DNA of 64,000 nucleotides from Erpobdella octoculata (GCA_963978895.1 OZ022242.1:8708114-8772113); one strand, 5' to 3'; shown: positions 13,492 through 27,799, numbered from the stretch's first letter. The notes: generated from the sequence alone by a model not told the origin. Made by a program: numbers and translations.

Positions 13492-14648
13492 TCTATATAT
13501 ATAAAAATGAATGTTTGTATATATGTATATATGTATGTTAATGTCCTTTATGCATTGCTACACCATTCATCCGATCGTAATGAAATTTTCACACAACCTT
13601 GAGAGTCAAGGGGAGTCAAATAAAAAAAAAAATTTGAAATCCGTCACAAAATGAGCGGAGCGGAGCGGGTGAGCGAGCGGGAACTATATATATATGTATG
13701 TGCGTATGTATGTGTGTATGTATGTATGTGTATGTGCATGTATGTGTGTTTGTGTGTGTGTTTATGTATGTACTAGCGGAGATACCCGGCGTTGCCCGGG
13801 TTTTTTAGAGGTTTTTCTAATGTTTGTCTCTTTCTCTCCCGTTTCCTTTCCCACCTGCTTTCCCACTCCCGTTCGCTTTCCCGTTTTCGGTCGTTTTCCC
13901 GCTCCCGGTCGCTTTCCCGCTCCCGGTCGCTTTCCCGCTCCCGGTCGCTTTCCCGCTCCCGGTCGCTTTCCCGCTCCCGGTCGCTTTACCACTCCCAGTC
14001 GCTTTCCCGCTCACGTTTGCTCTCCCATTCCCGCTCACGCTTGCTTTTCCGTTCCCGCTCGCTGTCCGTTCCGGGTCGCTTTCCCGTTTCTATAATAGAC
14101 AAACTAACCCACAAACATTCATATATATATATATATAGTCTTAGCAAATCTATTTTACGTTTTATAGGCTAACAGAAGTTATGAAAGAATGGAAAAGAAA
14201 AAATGAGCGTGAACGGGAGAGCAACCGTGACCGGGAATGGGAGAGCAAGCATGACCGGGAACGGGAGAGCAAGCGTGAGCGGGAACGGGAAAGCGACCGG
14301 GAACGGGAAAGCGACCGGGAACGGAAAAGCCACCGGGAACGGGAAAGCGACCGGGAACGGGAAAGCGACCGGGAACGGGAAAGCGACCGGGAACGCGGAA
14401 AGCGACCGGGAACGCGGAAAGCGACTGGAATCGGGAGAGCAAGCTTGGAAGGAAACGCGAGCAAAAGAGAAAATCGATAACAAAACTTCTGAGCGGGAAA
14501 GCGAACGGGAGCTGGAAAACGACCGAGAGCGGAAAAGCGACCGGGAACGCGACGAAAACGGGAAAGTGGAGAAGGAAACGGGAGCGAGAGAGACAAACAT
14601 TAGAAAAACCTCTAAAAAACCCCGGGCAACGGCGGGTAACCCCGCTAG
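13492..14648 (+). mobile_element. Composite family A Helitron (with nested copy)
   Basis: Starts A|TCTATATATATAAAAATG and ends in CCCCGGGCAACGGCGGGTAA, then CCCCG, then CTAG|T, so both Helitron termini and the A/T target are present. The right half (from about 14137) carries the 18-bp GACCGGGAACGGGAAAGC minisatellite. A minus-strand family A copy sits in the middle. A near-identical arrangement occurs at 36732-37971. The Arg/Ser, Pro/Phe and Lys/Gly-rich frames on both strands are translations of the 18-bp repeat and not SR proteins. Confidence 0.75.
13773..14137 (-). mobile_element. Nested family A Helitron copy, minus strand
   Basis: The plus strand reads CTAGCGGAGATACCCGGCGT and then TGCCCGGG, which is the reversed 3' hairpin and CTAG end. 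The other end is ACCCACAAACATTCATATAT, the reverse of the TGAATGTTTGTGGGTTAG start seen in copies at 34595 and 39832. The body is the reverse-complement GCTTTCCCGCTCCCGGTC minisatellite. Confidence 0.75.
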
Positions 14649-15514
14649 TTTATAATAAAAATAAATTATTTCAACTAAAAATTCTCATTATTATGACGGA
14701 AAACAAATTATATTTATAATACAATCATTTAAAGTTTTTGCACCAGTTTTAACGCGTGTGGATGTTTTTATTATTATAAATAAAGATTATTATTTAACAA
14801 AGTTTTCCGTAATTCATTTACTTTAAATTATAAAGTTGTATTAATTTTTTTACTTAAATTATGATTCTAATTTTGCAGATGCTCGGGGTGTAAACGTGTT
14901 TTCCTAGGAAATGGATTAAAATAAGGAAGCAATAAGTACACCGATCAGCTGATCGTAAAGGCACCGATTACCAACATTACAATCACATTTACATTTGCAA
15001 CGAAATTGCATCAATAACATTATATTACCAGTAAAATAACATTACTTATTTTTGGATTAATGATTCATTTACAGTTTAGTAAGTAACGTGTTTATTCCGA
15101 AAAAATATACATACAAATAATAATAATAATAATAATATAAATAATAGTAAATAGGTAGTTGTGAGACGAGTAAAGTGCCCGTTAACTTAATATTTCATTG
15201 TTATTTTCCACTTTTTAGTTTTTTTTCGGCTGGCATCTATCTCAATTAATGAAAACCTAATGTATTGTATGCAAGTGTAGTTGTAAGGCGACTAAGGTGC
15301 TCGTTAAATTTAAAAAAAAATTAAATTAAATTAATTATTTTCCACTTTTTAGTTTATTTTTCAACAGCCCTCTACCGAATGTAAGAAAAACCTCAGACAA
15401 AAAGTATACGATCTATTGTGGAAAATGCTTTTTATAAAAAGACAAACACCCCGTAACGGATTCAACACTTAGTGACATATGTGTTAGAAATTAACAACTG
15501 TGTAATTGAAAATT

Positions 15515-15670
15515 TACCTCTCTAATTGCGAGCCAGTCCCAAGCCTGGATAAAGGAGGAGGGACAGTCGAAAGAACCAAACTTTTATCCACGACAGAATA
15601 CATATAAGTGCTTCCTGCATACAGCCTTTTCAGCGCATGGTGTAAAGGACTATAAACTATTATAAAAAAG
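15515..15670 (+). mobile_element. Dispersed repeat (AGTCCCAAGCC family), plus copy
   Basis: Begins near AATTGCGAGCCAGTCCCAAG and ends GTAAAGGACTATAAACTATT followed by an A-rich tail. Matches 40921-41065 and the inverted copy at 11664-11850. Confidence 0.65.
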
Positions 15671-15693
15671 CGGTGTACTTGCTTCGTCAATAT

Positions 15694-15769
15694 GTGCAGT
15701 AATATGTATGTAACATTGTGCAGTAATATGTATGTAACATTGTGCAGTAATATGTATGTAACATTGTGC
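15694..15769. repeat. 24-bp tandem repeat, three copies
   Basis: Three identical copies of GTGCAGTAATATGTATGTAA followed by CATT. Confidence 0.9.
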
Positions 15770-16551
15770 TCTATGCTCTATGTGTAGCAGTCTATCTCAA
15801 ACTATCTGTTTGCCTTTTGTCTCATAGGTTAAATTAATTTTTTTTATCTAAAAATAATCATTTCAATAAGATTTTTTCTCTCATTTGTTGATTACTATCT
15901 TTTTCTATATTTCTATTCATCAACTAATCTTTTTACGGTTTTCACTTAAAAACTTCAAAATTCCTCGGAACTATTTCTGATTTTTCTGTCACGTGTTAGT
16001 GCTAGAAAGATGTCATAGATCATTCTTCTTACTGAATTATTTTTTTAAGTTCTTGTTATAGTTTTATTTAAATTCTTTAAAAAACTTTTTTTGGGCGTGC
16101 ATATGGCTGTGTTGCGTAGGTGTTCATATGCGTGTATGAGAGTATATAACAATATAGGTGTATTTATGAAAGTAGTGTGTGTGCAGTAACAAATCAGAAA
16201 GTAGCTTCTAGCTAATTATTATTTAATTATAAATATTATCACGATAAAAATGTATTAAATGGTATGAATATTGTTGTAATTATTGTTTTAAAAACAATAA
16301 CTTATGAAATAATTATTATTTGTACTTCAGGAGTTATTTTTTTGTAACCTATATGCGTCTTGTTCTTTAAGTTTGTGTTTTGTATGTTAAGGCATTTGTG
16401 TTTGTTTTGCATGTTAAGGCAATTTAGTTTGTAACTCTGTATTTGGAGCAAGTCAATTTGTTTGGTTTTTTTCTGCTTTAACTGCCTTTTGCAAAGTTCT
16501 ACAGCTTGACACATGTCATACATAACGACAATCGTGTGTATATATATTTAA

Positions 16552-17207
<656 letters not shown>

Positions 17208-18035
17208 GGCAAATATTTGTGTGTGTTTTTTACCAAATGTTTTTATTTTAATCAAATAAAATTTTAATTCAAAAACTTTTTTTAAACATTTTGATGCTTT
17301 TCTGTATAAATCACACAAAACTCTGAAAAAATTTTTTTGGATAATAATTTATACGGAAATTTATTTCCTTCTTATCTGTCTAAATTTTTTTTTATCTTCC
17401 TCTGTCTGTCTGTCTGTTTGTTTTTTAATTCTTTTGGTTTTTTTCTTTATATCTATCTCTTTTTCCACTTTATCATTCTCTCTGTTTTCTATTTTCCTCT
17501 CTCTTTTTCTTTCTCTCTTTTTCTCTCTCTTTTTTTTCATAGCAGTTTTGCTTTTACCATTAATTATATTTCTAATAAAAATTATTCAAAACGTTTTTCC
17601 GAATACCAAGTTTTTTCTATTGCGTATTTATGCTGCTTATATCGTTTATCTATGTTGTGTATATCGTGTATCTATTCGTTATATATCGTGTATCTTTCCT
17701 GTATATATTGTGTATATATCCTGTATATATTATGCATCTATCTTGTGTATATTATGTATCTATCCTGTTTATATCTTGTATCTGTTTCGTTTTTATCGTG
17801 TATCTATCTGTATCAACATAGTGACAACAACATGATTGCTATTTTGAATCAAACCATCAAACCAATGCGCCTGTCTATGAAATAACGACTACGAGATGAA
17901 AATTAATAAATGGTAAGTGCTAGGTGATATATAGCGGGAGTTAGTGAAGATGATGATAGTTAAAAGTAACGACGATGATGATTGCATGGCTGCTGATAGT
18001 ATTGATAATAATTAATGTATAGTATGTGATATTGA

Positions 18036-18124
18036 TGGTAATGATGAATGTATTGTTAGTGATAGCAATGATAATGATGAATGTATTGTTAGTGATAGCG
18101 ATGATAATGATGAATGTATTGTAG
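18036..18124. repeat. 33-36-bp GAT-rich tandem repeat
   Basis: About three copies of AATGATGAATGTATTGTTAG followed by TGATAGC. Confidence 0.8.
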
Positions 18125-20429
18125 TATTGGTGACGATTGGTTGGCTATGTCACGTTTTTTTTATTTTTTTAAAGATTTAAAAGGCTTTCAAAAAATCAAA
18201 ACTTTGTGGAAGAAATTTCTTGACATTCGATTTGTCTCCGGATTTTTCCACTTTCACGTTTGACTCTTCATAGATGAACAGACTATTTCTCACCATCCTC
18301 AAATTCAATTAACTTCAGCACACCTTTTATATTAGCCCTCTCTCTTTCTCTCAACCTTTCTCTCTACTTCACTTTTTTATCTCTCTTTCTTGTTCTCTCC
18401 TGCACTTACAAGTTCACCATTTCAATTTTGTTTTCTTAGTGGTATTTCTTACGTTTCCCCCTTTTTTTGTCTCCGTCCATATGGAAGCCACTTGGTTTGT
18501 CGAAGTTTTCCCTTGAGCTGCATGACTCAACTTTCACTTGACAGTTTATTTTTAAAAAAGACAATAATATTTAGAAACATTCAAAAGATAATTCAATATT
18601 AAAGTAAAATAATTAAATATTGAAACAAAAACACGTATGGAATTTTAGTGCATATTTTTATTTTCTTTCCTTTAACATGGTATGAAATTATCGATTAAAA
18701 GACATACAAATTCGAATCTTATAGGATGGTTTTATGGATTAAAAAACCGGTTTTTAAACCATTTTGTCATCGATTTATTAAAGGCTTTTTTGATTAACAA
18801 ACTTTGAATGAAACTTTAATTTAAAAATATCTACTTTTTACATACCTTTAATTAGCTGTACCCATCTAATATCTGTTCTCTGTTTTGGAGGAATCTTCTA
18901 ATCAATTTGTAACTAACCTCCCAATAGGCTGGAATATCTGAAATTTTCATCGCGAACGTGTAATGGACAACAATCAATTATATTTATTATTTTGTAATTA
19001 AAATTTTTTTTGGAATGAGCACGTCTTCACATTTTATTTTTGATTTTTTGATTTTTTTTCTCTTGAATTAATTAACCTAAATATTAACAAAGCACACAAA
19101 TTGAAGTAAAAAAATAAAAAGATTTATTGAAATAAATTCAGAAAGTTTGGTTCATTAGCGGCGACAAAGGGCTCATTAAAAACACAAGCCCCCTTTAATG
19201 CTCTTCAAATACTCCCATAACGTCCTTCGTCCTCGCTCGAGATATTTCTCCGTCCTAATTTTGTAGTTTTATTTAGATTTTCATGAGATTCTATATTAAA
19301 TCTATTGAGAATATAAAATGTTATAAGTAAAATAATAAATCTGCATAACTATTAAATAATTTTGTTTTACTTCAAACGAAATCTCGACGCCCAAATAGCA
19401 AGTTAACATCTTATTTTTATTAGCCATTAAAACAAATGTTTATGGTCTGTTCTTCGACTTTTTTATCGTTGCATCAGTTATTGCTTGTTTCACAATAGAA
19501 ATTCATACATAACAAAAACTGTATTGAAGTAGCATTAAAAACATAGAAACCAGCGGAGCGTTCTCAAACAGAACTGTCTAGGGGGGGTATGCGGAAAAGT
19601 CAAACTTCCTTTTTCGCCCCCGACATTTTGCTTATAACTTTTTGCCTTTGAAAAATTTTGTCATTAAGTTAATTTGATCCAAGTTTTTGTTCCCGAAATA
19701 ATTTGCTCATATTTTTCGTCTCATTGAAAAAATGGTCACTAATGTTACGCTCCCGATAAACCTATATTCTCGGTAAACTTACGTTCCCAGTAAACCTATT
19801 TCCTGGTATCCCGAAAACTTGTTATAGTTTTACTGCTCCCATGCACATTATTAAAGTTTCCAAAAGTACCAAGCTAGGTTTTTTTATACTTTAAATTGGT
19901 TTTTCTTGAAATTGTGTTATGTGTTTTCAATAAATATCCGAAAAATCTTATTTACATTAAATAAAATAATTAATGATTTTAAAAAAATGTCCATTAACTT
20001 TTTTCACACGGAAAATTTTCAGAAGTAAATGTTTTGTGAATCAAACATTTCTAAACCAAATGTCTGGGCTAGGAAGGGAACCAAACTCATCTAACCAGAA
20101 CTGTAAAAAGTAATCTCTTCTATTGAGATATTGTAACGGAGATTACATTTATTTTTATCAAGCTGGTTAACCGGCTTCGCTCGGACTTCAAACAAAATTT
20201 CTCTCACAATTTCTTTTGTTTTATTAGATTAAATTTCCTTCATTCTTTATTGACCGCCATTTTGTCTGGTTTAAATTATGATTTAAACATTGAACGCATT
20301 TTGTCACATCACGTATAAATTATAGTTTAGACATTAAAAATTCAAACTGAAACATCAATAGTACCCGATTACGCTCTTCGATATGTCTATTGAGACTTGT
20401 AAATTGTTATAAGAATGAAAAACTGCCCT

Positions 20430-21868
20430 GATAGTTCCGGTCCACAAAAAAAGAACCAACCAGCTTACTAACTAATTACAGGCCTATCTCTCTGACATGC
20501 ACTTGCTATCATGTAATGAAGAAAATTGTATAAAAAAAAACTTTCTATCGCACCTAACTGCAAACACTCTCACAAACAATCAACAACATGGTTTTCTCTC
20601 ATATAAATCAACATCCACAAATTATTGATTCCAAGAAAAAAAACCAATTGACGTTATTTACTTTGATTTCAAGAAAACATTTGACTCCGTTTCCCACCCC
20701 CCAAGCTGCTCCAAAATATCCAATCATATGACATCACTAACGACCTCCTTCTATGGCTTTCAGACTTCTTCCAGGGGAGGACTCAAATGGAAATGATTAA
20801 TGAAACTTTATCAGAACCCAGGCTTGTGACAATTGAAGTAACACAGAGAAGCGTTCTCGGACCGACACTATTCTTCATCTTTATAAGCTATTTAATAGAT
20901 AGCATGACAATGCCAGGTGTCTCTACAAAATTGTTTGCCGACGACGTCAAGATGTATGCTTGTTATGAATCGGGCATCCACCTCCAGGATGCGATTAATG
21001 AACTTGCTCATTGGAATGACAGATGGCAGCTAAGACTAGCACCGGACAAATTTTACTCATGTTGCGTTCGGAGTTGCGCCAAAAAGAATCATATGTCGCG
21101 ATGGAACAGCGATAAAGTTTTTGAATTTTAAGCTTGGGGTCCCGGGTTCAACACCTGGATAGATAAAATCCCACATTGCGTAACTTTCTTGGGCAAGGAG
21201 TTTCCTCTTACGGCTCAAGTCAACTCAGCTTTTCACCCTCCTGTGGTAGTCAAATGAGAACCGATGGTTCCACTATGGATAAATAAATTGATTGAGGCGC
21301 TAAATACGGCTGCCTGCATCGTATTGGTCTTGAAATCGATTCATTTCGATATAACACCACTATAATCTGATCGGATTCTTTAAGAATCTTCAGCTTTTAT
21401 TTTTATCCAGTATCTCTTGGGTGGCCAGCAACTGACACATGTTTCTCTAACAAGGAATCTTGGAGTAAACATTGATAGAAGTCTTACATTTTTCCATCAC
21501 ATCAAGATTATTATACAGAAAGCATCGTTTAATTTAATAAATTTAATTTAATTTAATTAACCGACGTTTAATTTTAGATCTATGTATTATATATATACAA
21601 TTCTACATGGGCTTAATAAAACAGACCTTTCGAATCTTATTGAATTCTTTCATTGTCATTTAACACGTGGACATACTTTCAGGCTGAGATCAGACATGTG
21701 TAATGTGGTTGCTAATGACTGAGACGCAAGATCTGGTTACTTTTACTGATATTTTCTTTATTTCTTCCTCGTCTTTCCTTTCTTTTTTGTTTAGTGATGG
21801 TTTTTGATCATATTAGAGGCCCTTATAAAATGCCCTTTAACCATTATTGAATAAATAAATAAATAAAC
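20430..21868 (+). pseudogene. Decayed non-LTR retrotransposon (reverse transcriptase remnant)
   Basis: Translation across several frames recovers reverse transcriptase landmarks in order. There is an N-Y-R-P-I-S-L-T-like start of the RT fingers near 20470, then a D-F-K-K-T-F-D-S-V-S-like palm block near 20660-20695. A V-L-G-P-T-L-F-like block lies near 20855, and the catalytic F-A-D-D box at about 20935-20946, inside the open frame 20787-21131. A decayed C-terminal R-G-H-T-F-R-L-R-S-like block is at 21660-21700 and the element ends in an AATAAATAAATAAATAAA tail near 21850. Frameshifts and stops break the frame repeatedly, so it is inactive. The layout is that of the CR1/Jockey-type LINE group; the exact clade is uncertain. 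Confidence 0.8.
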
Positions 21869-22635
21869 GAATTACCTGTTATAGTGATAAAATACAAATA
21901 GTGTACAATGCAACAAACAAAACATTTCAATAAACACACAATGAAACATGATAATTCAAAATCTAAAGAAATTGACATTTTTAGGTATGTCACTCATTTT
22001 TTATGATAACTTTGAATCTGCAATGCCGACAGAGCGTTTCGATACAAAAAATACAAAACAACAAAAGAAATAAATTTACAAATACCACGATAACATTGAA
22101 AAATCTATTTTCAAAATTATTTTTCCAAATAATAAATAAAATATTGGTTTTGACGAAAACCATTACGAGGTCGCAAAGATCCGCCATGCCAAATTTAGTG
22201 CAGATCTCTTCATTGGTTTTGGATTGATGCCTGAACATAGTCCATTCATTTGCTTGTTATATGCATAAATATACAATAAGGGGATAACCCAAAATGTCTG
22301 CAAGTATTCTACATTTAAGAGAGTCGATTGATTCAACTTGTTTTACCAAAGCAAGACCGATTATTAAATGATATAATGGCAAAGATATTTGATTTTTTTA
22401 CTCAAACTTATTTTTTGTAAGAAAAAACTAATTTCTTGAAAAGTGTTTTTTAGTTTTTTTTCATTATTTGAACATTTTATTCAAGCACGTTCTCTTTTCG
22501 TTTGAACAAAATGAAGAAAATGATTGGGAAAGTTAGAAATAGTAAGAAATTTATTTTTAAAACTTTGATAAAAGATTAATCAAATTTAAACCAAATTATT
22601 TTGTTGTTTTATACAAAAAAAACTTTACAATAAAG

Positions 22636-22780
22636 ATGATGATAATGATGATGATGATGATGATGATGGTGGTAGATATAGTGGTGACTGTTGTGGTGGC
22701 GGCGGTGGTGGCGGCGGCGGTGGTGGTGGTGGCAGTGGCGGTATCGATGGCGATGACGATGACGATGACGATGACGATGG

Positions 22781-22815
<35 letters not shown>

Positions 22816-22822
22816 GTGATGA
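22636..22822. repeat. GATGAC/GATGGT/GGCGGT repeat
   Basis: Trinucleotide GAT, GGT and GGC runs followed by a hexanucleotide GATGAC tract. The Met, Val, Ala and Thr-rich frame is a shadow. Confidence 0.92.
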
Positions 22823-23174
22823 TTATAAAGAGGATAATGATAATAATGGCGATAAATATGTATTTATGCTTTCACACACACGCTTCGTTAGAAAAAGAGA
22901 AAAAAAAATGACTTTTTTTATCACAATCCTCTAAACAACTTGTCAGTTCATTCAGGCAGGTTCTCCAACCTTTTTCACATTTTTTTAATCAAAAGTTCAA
23001 AATTAGAAAAGCCATCACCATTACTATTATCATCATCATCATTATTATTACTATCAGCGTTAACATCATCATCCTCGTCGTCGTCGTTGCGATCACAGCC
23101 ATGGTCATTACAACCACCATTATCAGAATCATCACCCTCAATCTCAAAACGATAATCTAGTTAAATTTGGAACA

Positions 23175-23302
<128 letters not shown>

Positions 23303-24595
23303 ATTTGAGAAAACAGCATGTAAAAAAGTAGAATTAGTTTTTACGTGTTCATAAATAATTTTTTAGAAACTCCAAAAAATTCTGATTTTTTTCCAGCCAA
23401 AAGCAAAGCAATAATTTCTTGCGCTCAAAATACAAAATAGTTTTTAAGATATTTCTGAGACTACAAAGTTATTTTAAAAGTTTTTTCCCTTCAAAATTGA
23501 TGGAATTTGATTCCTCTCCCAGATGTAACATCTTCCTTCATCTTCCAAATAAAGACTACAAACATCTGTACATCTACATCTTTTCCTCCCACCTATGTAG
23601 CACACCAACCACATTTATTTTTTTAACACCCACGTTTTATGAACACAACTTTAAATATAAAATATGCTAAGATAGGAAATTGAGTTGAAACAAAACAAAA
23701 ACTGAAAAAATGATGAGGAGAACTAACAAATAATTTCAAAGAAACAAATAAGAAAATTCACAAAATTACACACAAAACCAAAACTACTCAAGAACTTATA
23801 AACAAGACATTAAAAAAGTAGAAAATGCATAAAAAATGAAAAACATTTATAGACAAAAAAATAATTCTGAAAGCGATAAAATGGGAAGCAGATAAAGAAA
23901 AATGGACAAGCACATAAACAAACTTTCTATTTTTTTTTAAGTTTTGTTTCAGGTCACCATAAAAACTTGCATGAAAGAAGCTAAAAAAAAGAATTATGAG
24001 TCATTTCTTGGCTTCTAATTTAAGTCTAAACATGATCTGCAACGTTTGATGTTTTAATTTTTGCATACAATTTGAATATGTTTTTGCGACAAGATGTGAA
24101 TTTATAAAAGTCTCACGTGTAGGAAAATTATTAAGGTCATTATGAAGATAAGTTAGTGAAGAAGTATATTACGAATGTGTATAAGTTGGTAGATGAACGC
24201 ATTGGTTACTAGATGAGTATATGAGTTGATAGTTGAATGGTTAGGCTGATAGATGAATGATTGTTTTTAAAGATGAGTGGATGAGTTGATAAATAAACGA
24301 ATGGTTTATATAATGAGTGACACAAAATAAGTGAATAAGTGAGTAGAAGAATGAAAGTGTAATAAAAATGAAGAAGAAAAACACGAAAGAGCGAGCTTCA
24401 AATGAGTATGCAAGTGAGAGGATGGGTATGTTGGTGATTGTTAGGAAAAGTGGACGCTGTAGATAAGACAATGACCAGCGTTAACAACGACGAATGTTTT
24501 TCTATCTTTTTTGAAGAGGCAGTCACTTGCTATTACGTCTGCAAGTCGAGTGAGTGATGCGTGATAGAAGTAGTGTCTGACGTTGATGATAATAC

Positions 24596-24888
24596 CGTGA
24601 TGTGATGTGATGTGATGTGATGTGATGTGATGTGATGTGATGTGATGTGATGTGATGTGATGTGATGTGATGTGATGTGATGTGATGTGATGTGATGTGA
24701 TGTGATGTGATGTGATGTGATGTGATGTGATGTGATGTGATGTGATGTGATGTGATGTGATGTGATGTGATGTGATGTGATGTGATGTGATGTGATGTGA
24801 TGTGATGTGATGTGATGTGATGTGATGTGATGTGATGTGATGTGATGTGATGTGATGTGATGTGATGTGATGTGATGTGATGTGATGT
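24596..24888. repeat. 290-bp perfect (TGTGA)n satellite
   Basis: About 58 uninterrupted copies of the pentamer TGTGA. The minus-strand SHHITSHH frame is its translation. Confidence 0.98.
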
Positions 24889-25654
24889 TGATCGTATTGA
24901 TAAGTTGGCGGTGTTTGTTCTGATTATGGTAATACAAATTATAATGGTGATAGTAACACTGACGAGGATGATGATGATGATGACGACGACAAAGATTACT
25001 ATGATCGTAGTAGTTGAATCAGTTTGATCGAAAGCTCATCGACAAAATGGCAACCGATGTTGTATTGTATTTTTGTGTCAATAATTTTTTTTCAGCTTTC
25101 ATTTAGTGATTAAAATAGTAAACTATGTTCTGACTGTCAATAAAAAATAATTTGTACATTAAAAATAAAAATAATTTAGTGAATAAAACTCTAAGAAATT
25201 TGATAAAAAAAGATACAAAACTATACAATATCAAAAACTAACAATGTAATGAAAAGAGAGAAAATAGAAAAGAAAAAAGAAAAGTCTAAAAATTTAAAAT
25301 TCAGCAAATCTTCAAATTGTTGCAAAAACAAAAAAATACAAAGGGCAAAAATGTCAGCAAAACTACTCTGATTCAATTTTTCTTAACGTGAAAAACAGAA
25401 GCTTCTGACAAGTTAATGCCTGAAAAGAATTTTAAATCACAAAAAAATTAACAACAACAAAACCAACAACAAGAAAAATGAAAAAAAGTGATTTTTTCTT
25501 CTTCGTTTGTTAATACCTTTTCGAAACAGACAAATAAAGAGCCAGTTGTTAAAATTGAAGAAGAAAGCACGGATTATTTTGCAGCCAGAATGTCTTTTTT
25601 ATTTATCGTCAAATGGGTGTTTTATACGTATGTATATGTATGACATATATGTAT

Positions 25655-25655
25655 G

Positions 25656-25689
<34 letters not shown>

Positions 25690-25911
25690 TGTATGTATGT
25701 ATGTATGTATGTATGTATGTATGTATGTATGTATGTATGTATGTATGTATGTATGTATGTATGTATGTATGTATGTATGTATGTATGTATGTATGTATGT
25801 ATGTATGTATGTATGTATGTATGTATGTATGTATGTATGTATGTATGTATGTATGTATGTATGTATGTATGTATGTATGTATGTATGTATGTATGTATGT
25901 ATGTATGTATG
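25655..25911. repeat. Second (ATGT)n microsatellite
   Basis: About 64 ATGT units, same motif as 6629-7395. All frames are open shadows. Confidence 0.98.
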
Positions 25912-26141
25912 CATGTATATATGTGTGGGAAACGTTTTCTGAGAATAGAATTCTAGCCAGGTTTGGAACCCTTACTATCAACTGCAACACCGCTTTAGCA
26001 ATAGCTCAAGCTTGTACGTTCGTCCTCAAGAAAAAATGCATGTGTATATATATATAAATATAAAGGTTGTGTGTCAATATCAGAGATAAAGGTAAAAGCT
26101 ACTATTTGAATTTGATTTTATCAAAACATCTGTATATTTTG

Positions 26142-26590
26142 CTAGTTACCGGGTTTTCTCGGGGTTTTTAGAGGTTTTTCTATTTTTCTATCGTTTTTCT
26201 CTCTCGCTCCCGTTTCTTTCCCCACATGCTTTTTCGCTCCCGGTTGCTTCCCGTTCCCGTTAGCTCTCCCGTTCCCGGTCGCTTTCCCGTTCCCCGTCGC
26301 TTTCCAGTTGCTGGTCGCTTTTCCGTCCCCGCTAACGCTCGCTCTCCAGTTGCCGATCGCGCTCATTTTCTTTCTTCCACTTTCTCCTAACTTCTTTTAG
26401 CCCATAAAACGTAAATTAGACTTGTTGAAACCTTCAAACGTTGTTATGTAAACTAAATTTGAATGGTCGTACATAGGCACTTTCCGCCTTTAAGACTTTC
26501 TACTTTTGGTGCTATACTTCCTACATGCCAAATTTTGTTAAAATCAGTACAACGGTTTGGATTTACAAAAAAAAAAAAAACAAACGGACA
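26142..26590 (-). mobile_element. Family A Helitron-like copy, minus strand
   Basis: The plus strand starts CTAGTTACCGGGTTTTCTCG and then GGGTTTTTAGAGGTTTTTCT, a diverged reversed 3' end. A CCCGTTCCCGGTCGCTTTCC-type body follows, then a non-repetitive 5' part to a poly-A run near 26575. The hairpin is imperfect and the 5' boundary uncertain. Confidence 0.6.
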
Positions 26591-26599
26591 GTCATTTAT

Positions 26600-26645
26600 A
26601 TGGTATCCGGACAATTCGTCGCGGGCAATTTGTCGCAAAGAAAAA
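26600..26645. repeat. GGACAATTCGTC motif copy
   Basis: Contains CCGGACAATTCGTCGCGGGC followed by AATTTGTCGC. The same motif recurs at 28255-28376. Confidence 0.5.
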
Positions 26646-26884
26646 TAGACAACTATTTATTAATAGTTACTATATTTATTATATATTGTTTGTTGTTCAA
26701 AATAATACCCAAAATAATAATTCCTAGAAAAGCTAAAAATCCTTATGACAGATCTTTGGGCCACCTGTCTCTGCATCATTTACTTGTGACACACACAAAA
26801 AGATATTGCAACCTAAATAAAAGTTTGTAAAAAGATAGTAATTTAACACAAACACATGTCTGCAAGACTTAATGTATTAATCTA

Positions 26885-27640
26885 TTTCAACAAGTCCTCT
26901 AAATCCCTAAATCCTCTTCCTTTGGTTTTGCCACCACCATCTTCTCTTTCCATTTCTCCTTCTCCCTTGATTCGTAGCTTAGGTTTTCTCTTTGACTCTA
27001 ACTTGTCGCTAACCCCCCAAATTACTTCTGTTACTAAATCCTGCTACTTTCATCTTCGCCGTATTAAGCAGCTTCGTCCACTTCTGGATGATCCTTCGCT
27101 GCAACTTCTAGTCTCTTCTCTTGTCCTGTCTCGAATTGACTACTGCAATTCTCTATACTATGGTCTTCCTGACACTACCCTCTATCCTCTCTCTAAAGCC
27201 TTCAACTCGGCTGCTCGCTTAGTTTCTCGCACCTCCTACTCCTCTCATATCTCTCCATCTCTTGTTCTTCTCCATTGGCTTCCTCTCAGATATAGGGTGA
27301 TTTTTAAAATCTGTTTAATAATGTACAAAATAAAAAATTGCCTTTCTCCTCTCTACTTAACTAATTTAATACATATCTCTCCTAAGTCTGGTCTTCGTTC
27401 TTCTTCTCGTAATCACTCTCGCATCTTCACTATTAAGCATTCTTTTGCTAAACGCTCTTTCTCCTACTCTGGTCCCTATCTCTGGAACTCTCTTCCTTCT
27501 TCTCTTACTAACTCTACTTCTCTCACAGTTTTCCGTCGTGGACTTAAAACATATCTGTTTACTAAGTTCACGACCGAGCGCTATTGAACACTGCGGAAAT
27601 AGCGCTATATAAATAATTGATTGATTGATTGATTGATTGA
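26885..27640 (+). mobile_element. 5'-truncated CR1/L2-like LINE, 3' end
   Basis: The open frame to 27587 encodes the C-terminal part of a non-LTR retrotransposon polyprotein downstream of the reverse transcriptase active site. Landmarks are an L-G-F-L-F-D-like block, a hydrophobic V-L-S-R-I-D-Y-C-N-S block, H-W-L-P-L, an L-R-S-S-S-R block and a final F-R-R-G-L-K-T-Y-L-F. The same order appears in the copy at 41110-41945. After the stop comes AGCGCTATATAAATAATTGA and a (TTGA)n tail at 27617-27640, typical of CR1/L2 3' ends. The 5' end with endonuclease and catalytic RT is missing, so it cannot move by itself. The frame is intact, which suggests a fairly young insertion. Confidence 0.85.
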
Positions 27641-27799
27641 ATCTTTTAAATTAATGTTATGGCTGCATCCCTGCAAATAATAAACTGATAAACAATTATC
27701 ATAATCCATCACAACAGAACGCAATCGACGATCCAAGTCTCAGAGAAAATTTTTCAACTGCAAGCATACGCTTAACCATCATTTGGTCAAAGTTTTGTT

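Noticed and set aside
13694..14655. Arg/Ser-rich (SR-like), Pro/Phe-rich and Gly/Lys-rich ORFs; also at 29291-29683, 32147-32701, 34613-35091, 37027-37962 and 39795-40328
   Set aside because: They are six-frame shadows of the 18-bp Helitron minisatellite. Every frame on both strands is open and none has other coding features, so these are not SR splicing factors.
17337..17885. 182-codon hydrophobic ORF
   Set aside because: Low-complexity translation of a TTTCTCTC tract and a degenerate TATCTTGTATATA repeat, in several frames.
24533..24937. 134-codon SHHIT repeat ORF
   Set aside because: Frame through the TGTGA satellite.
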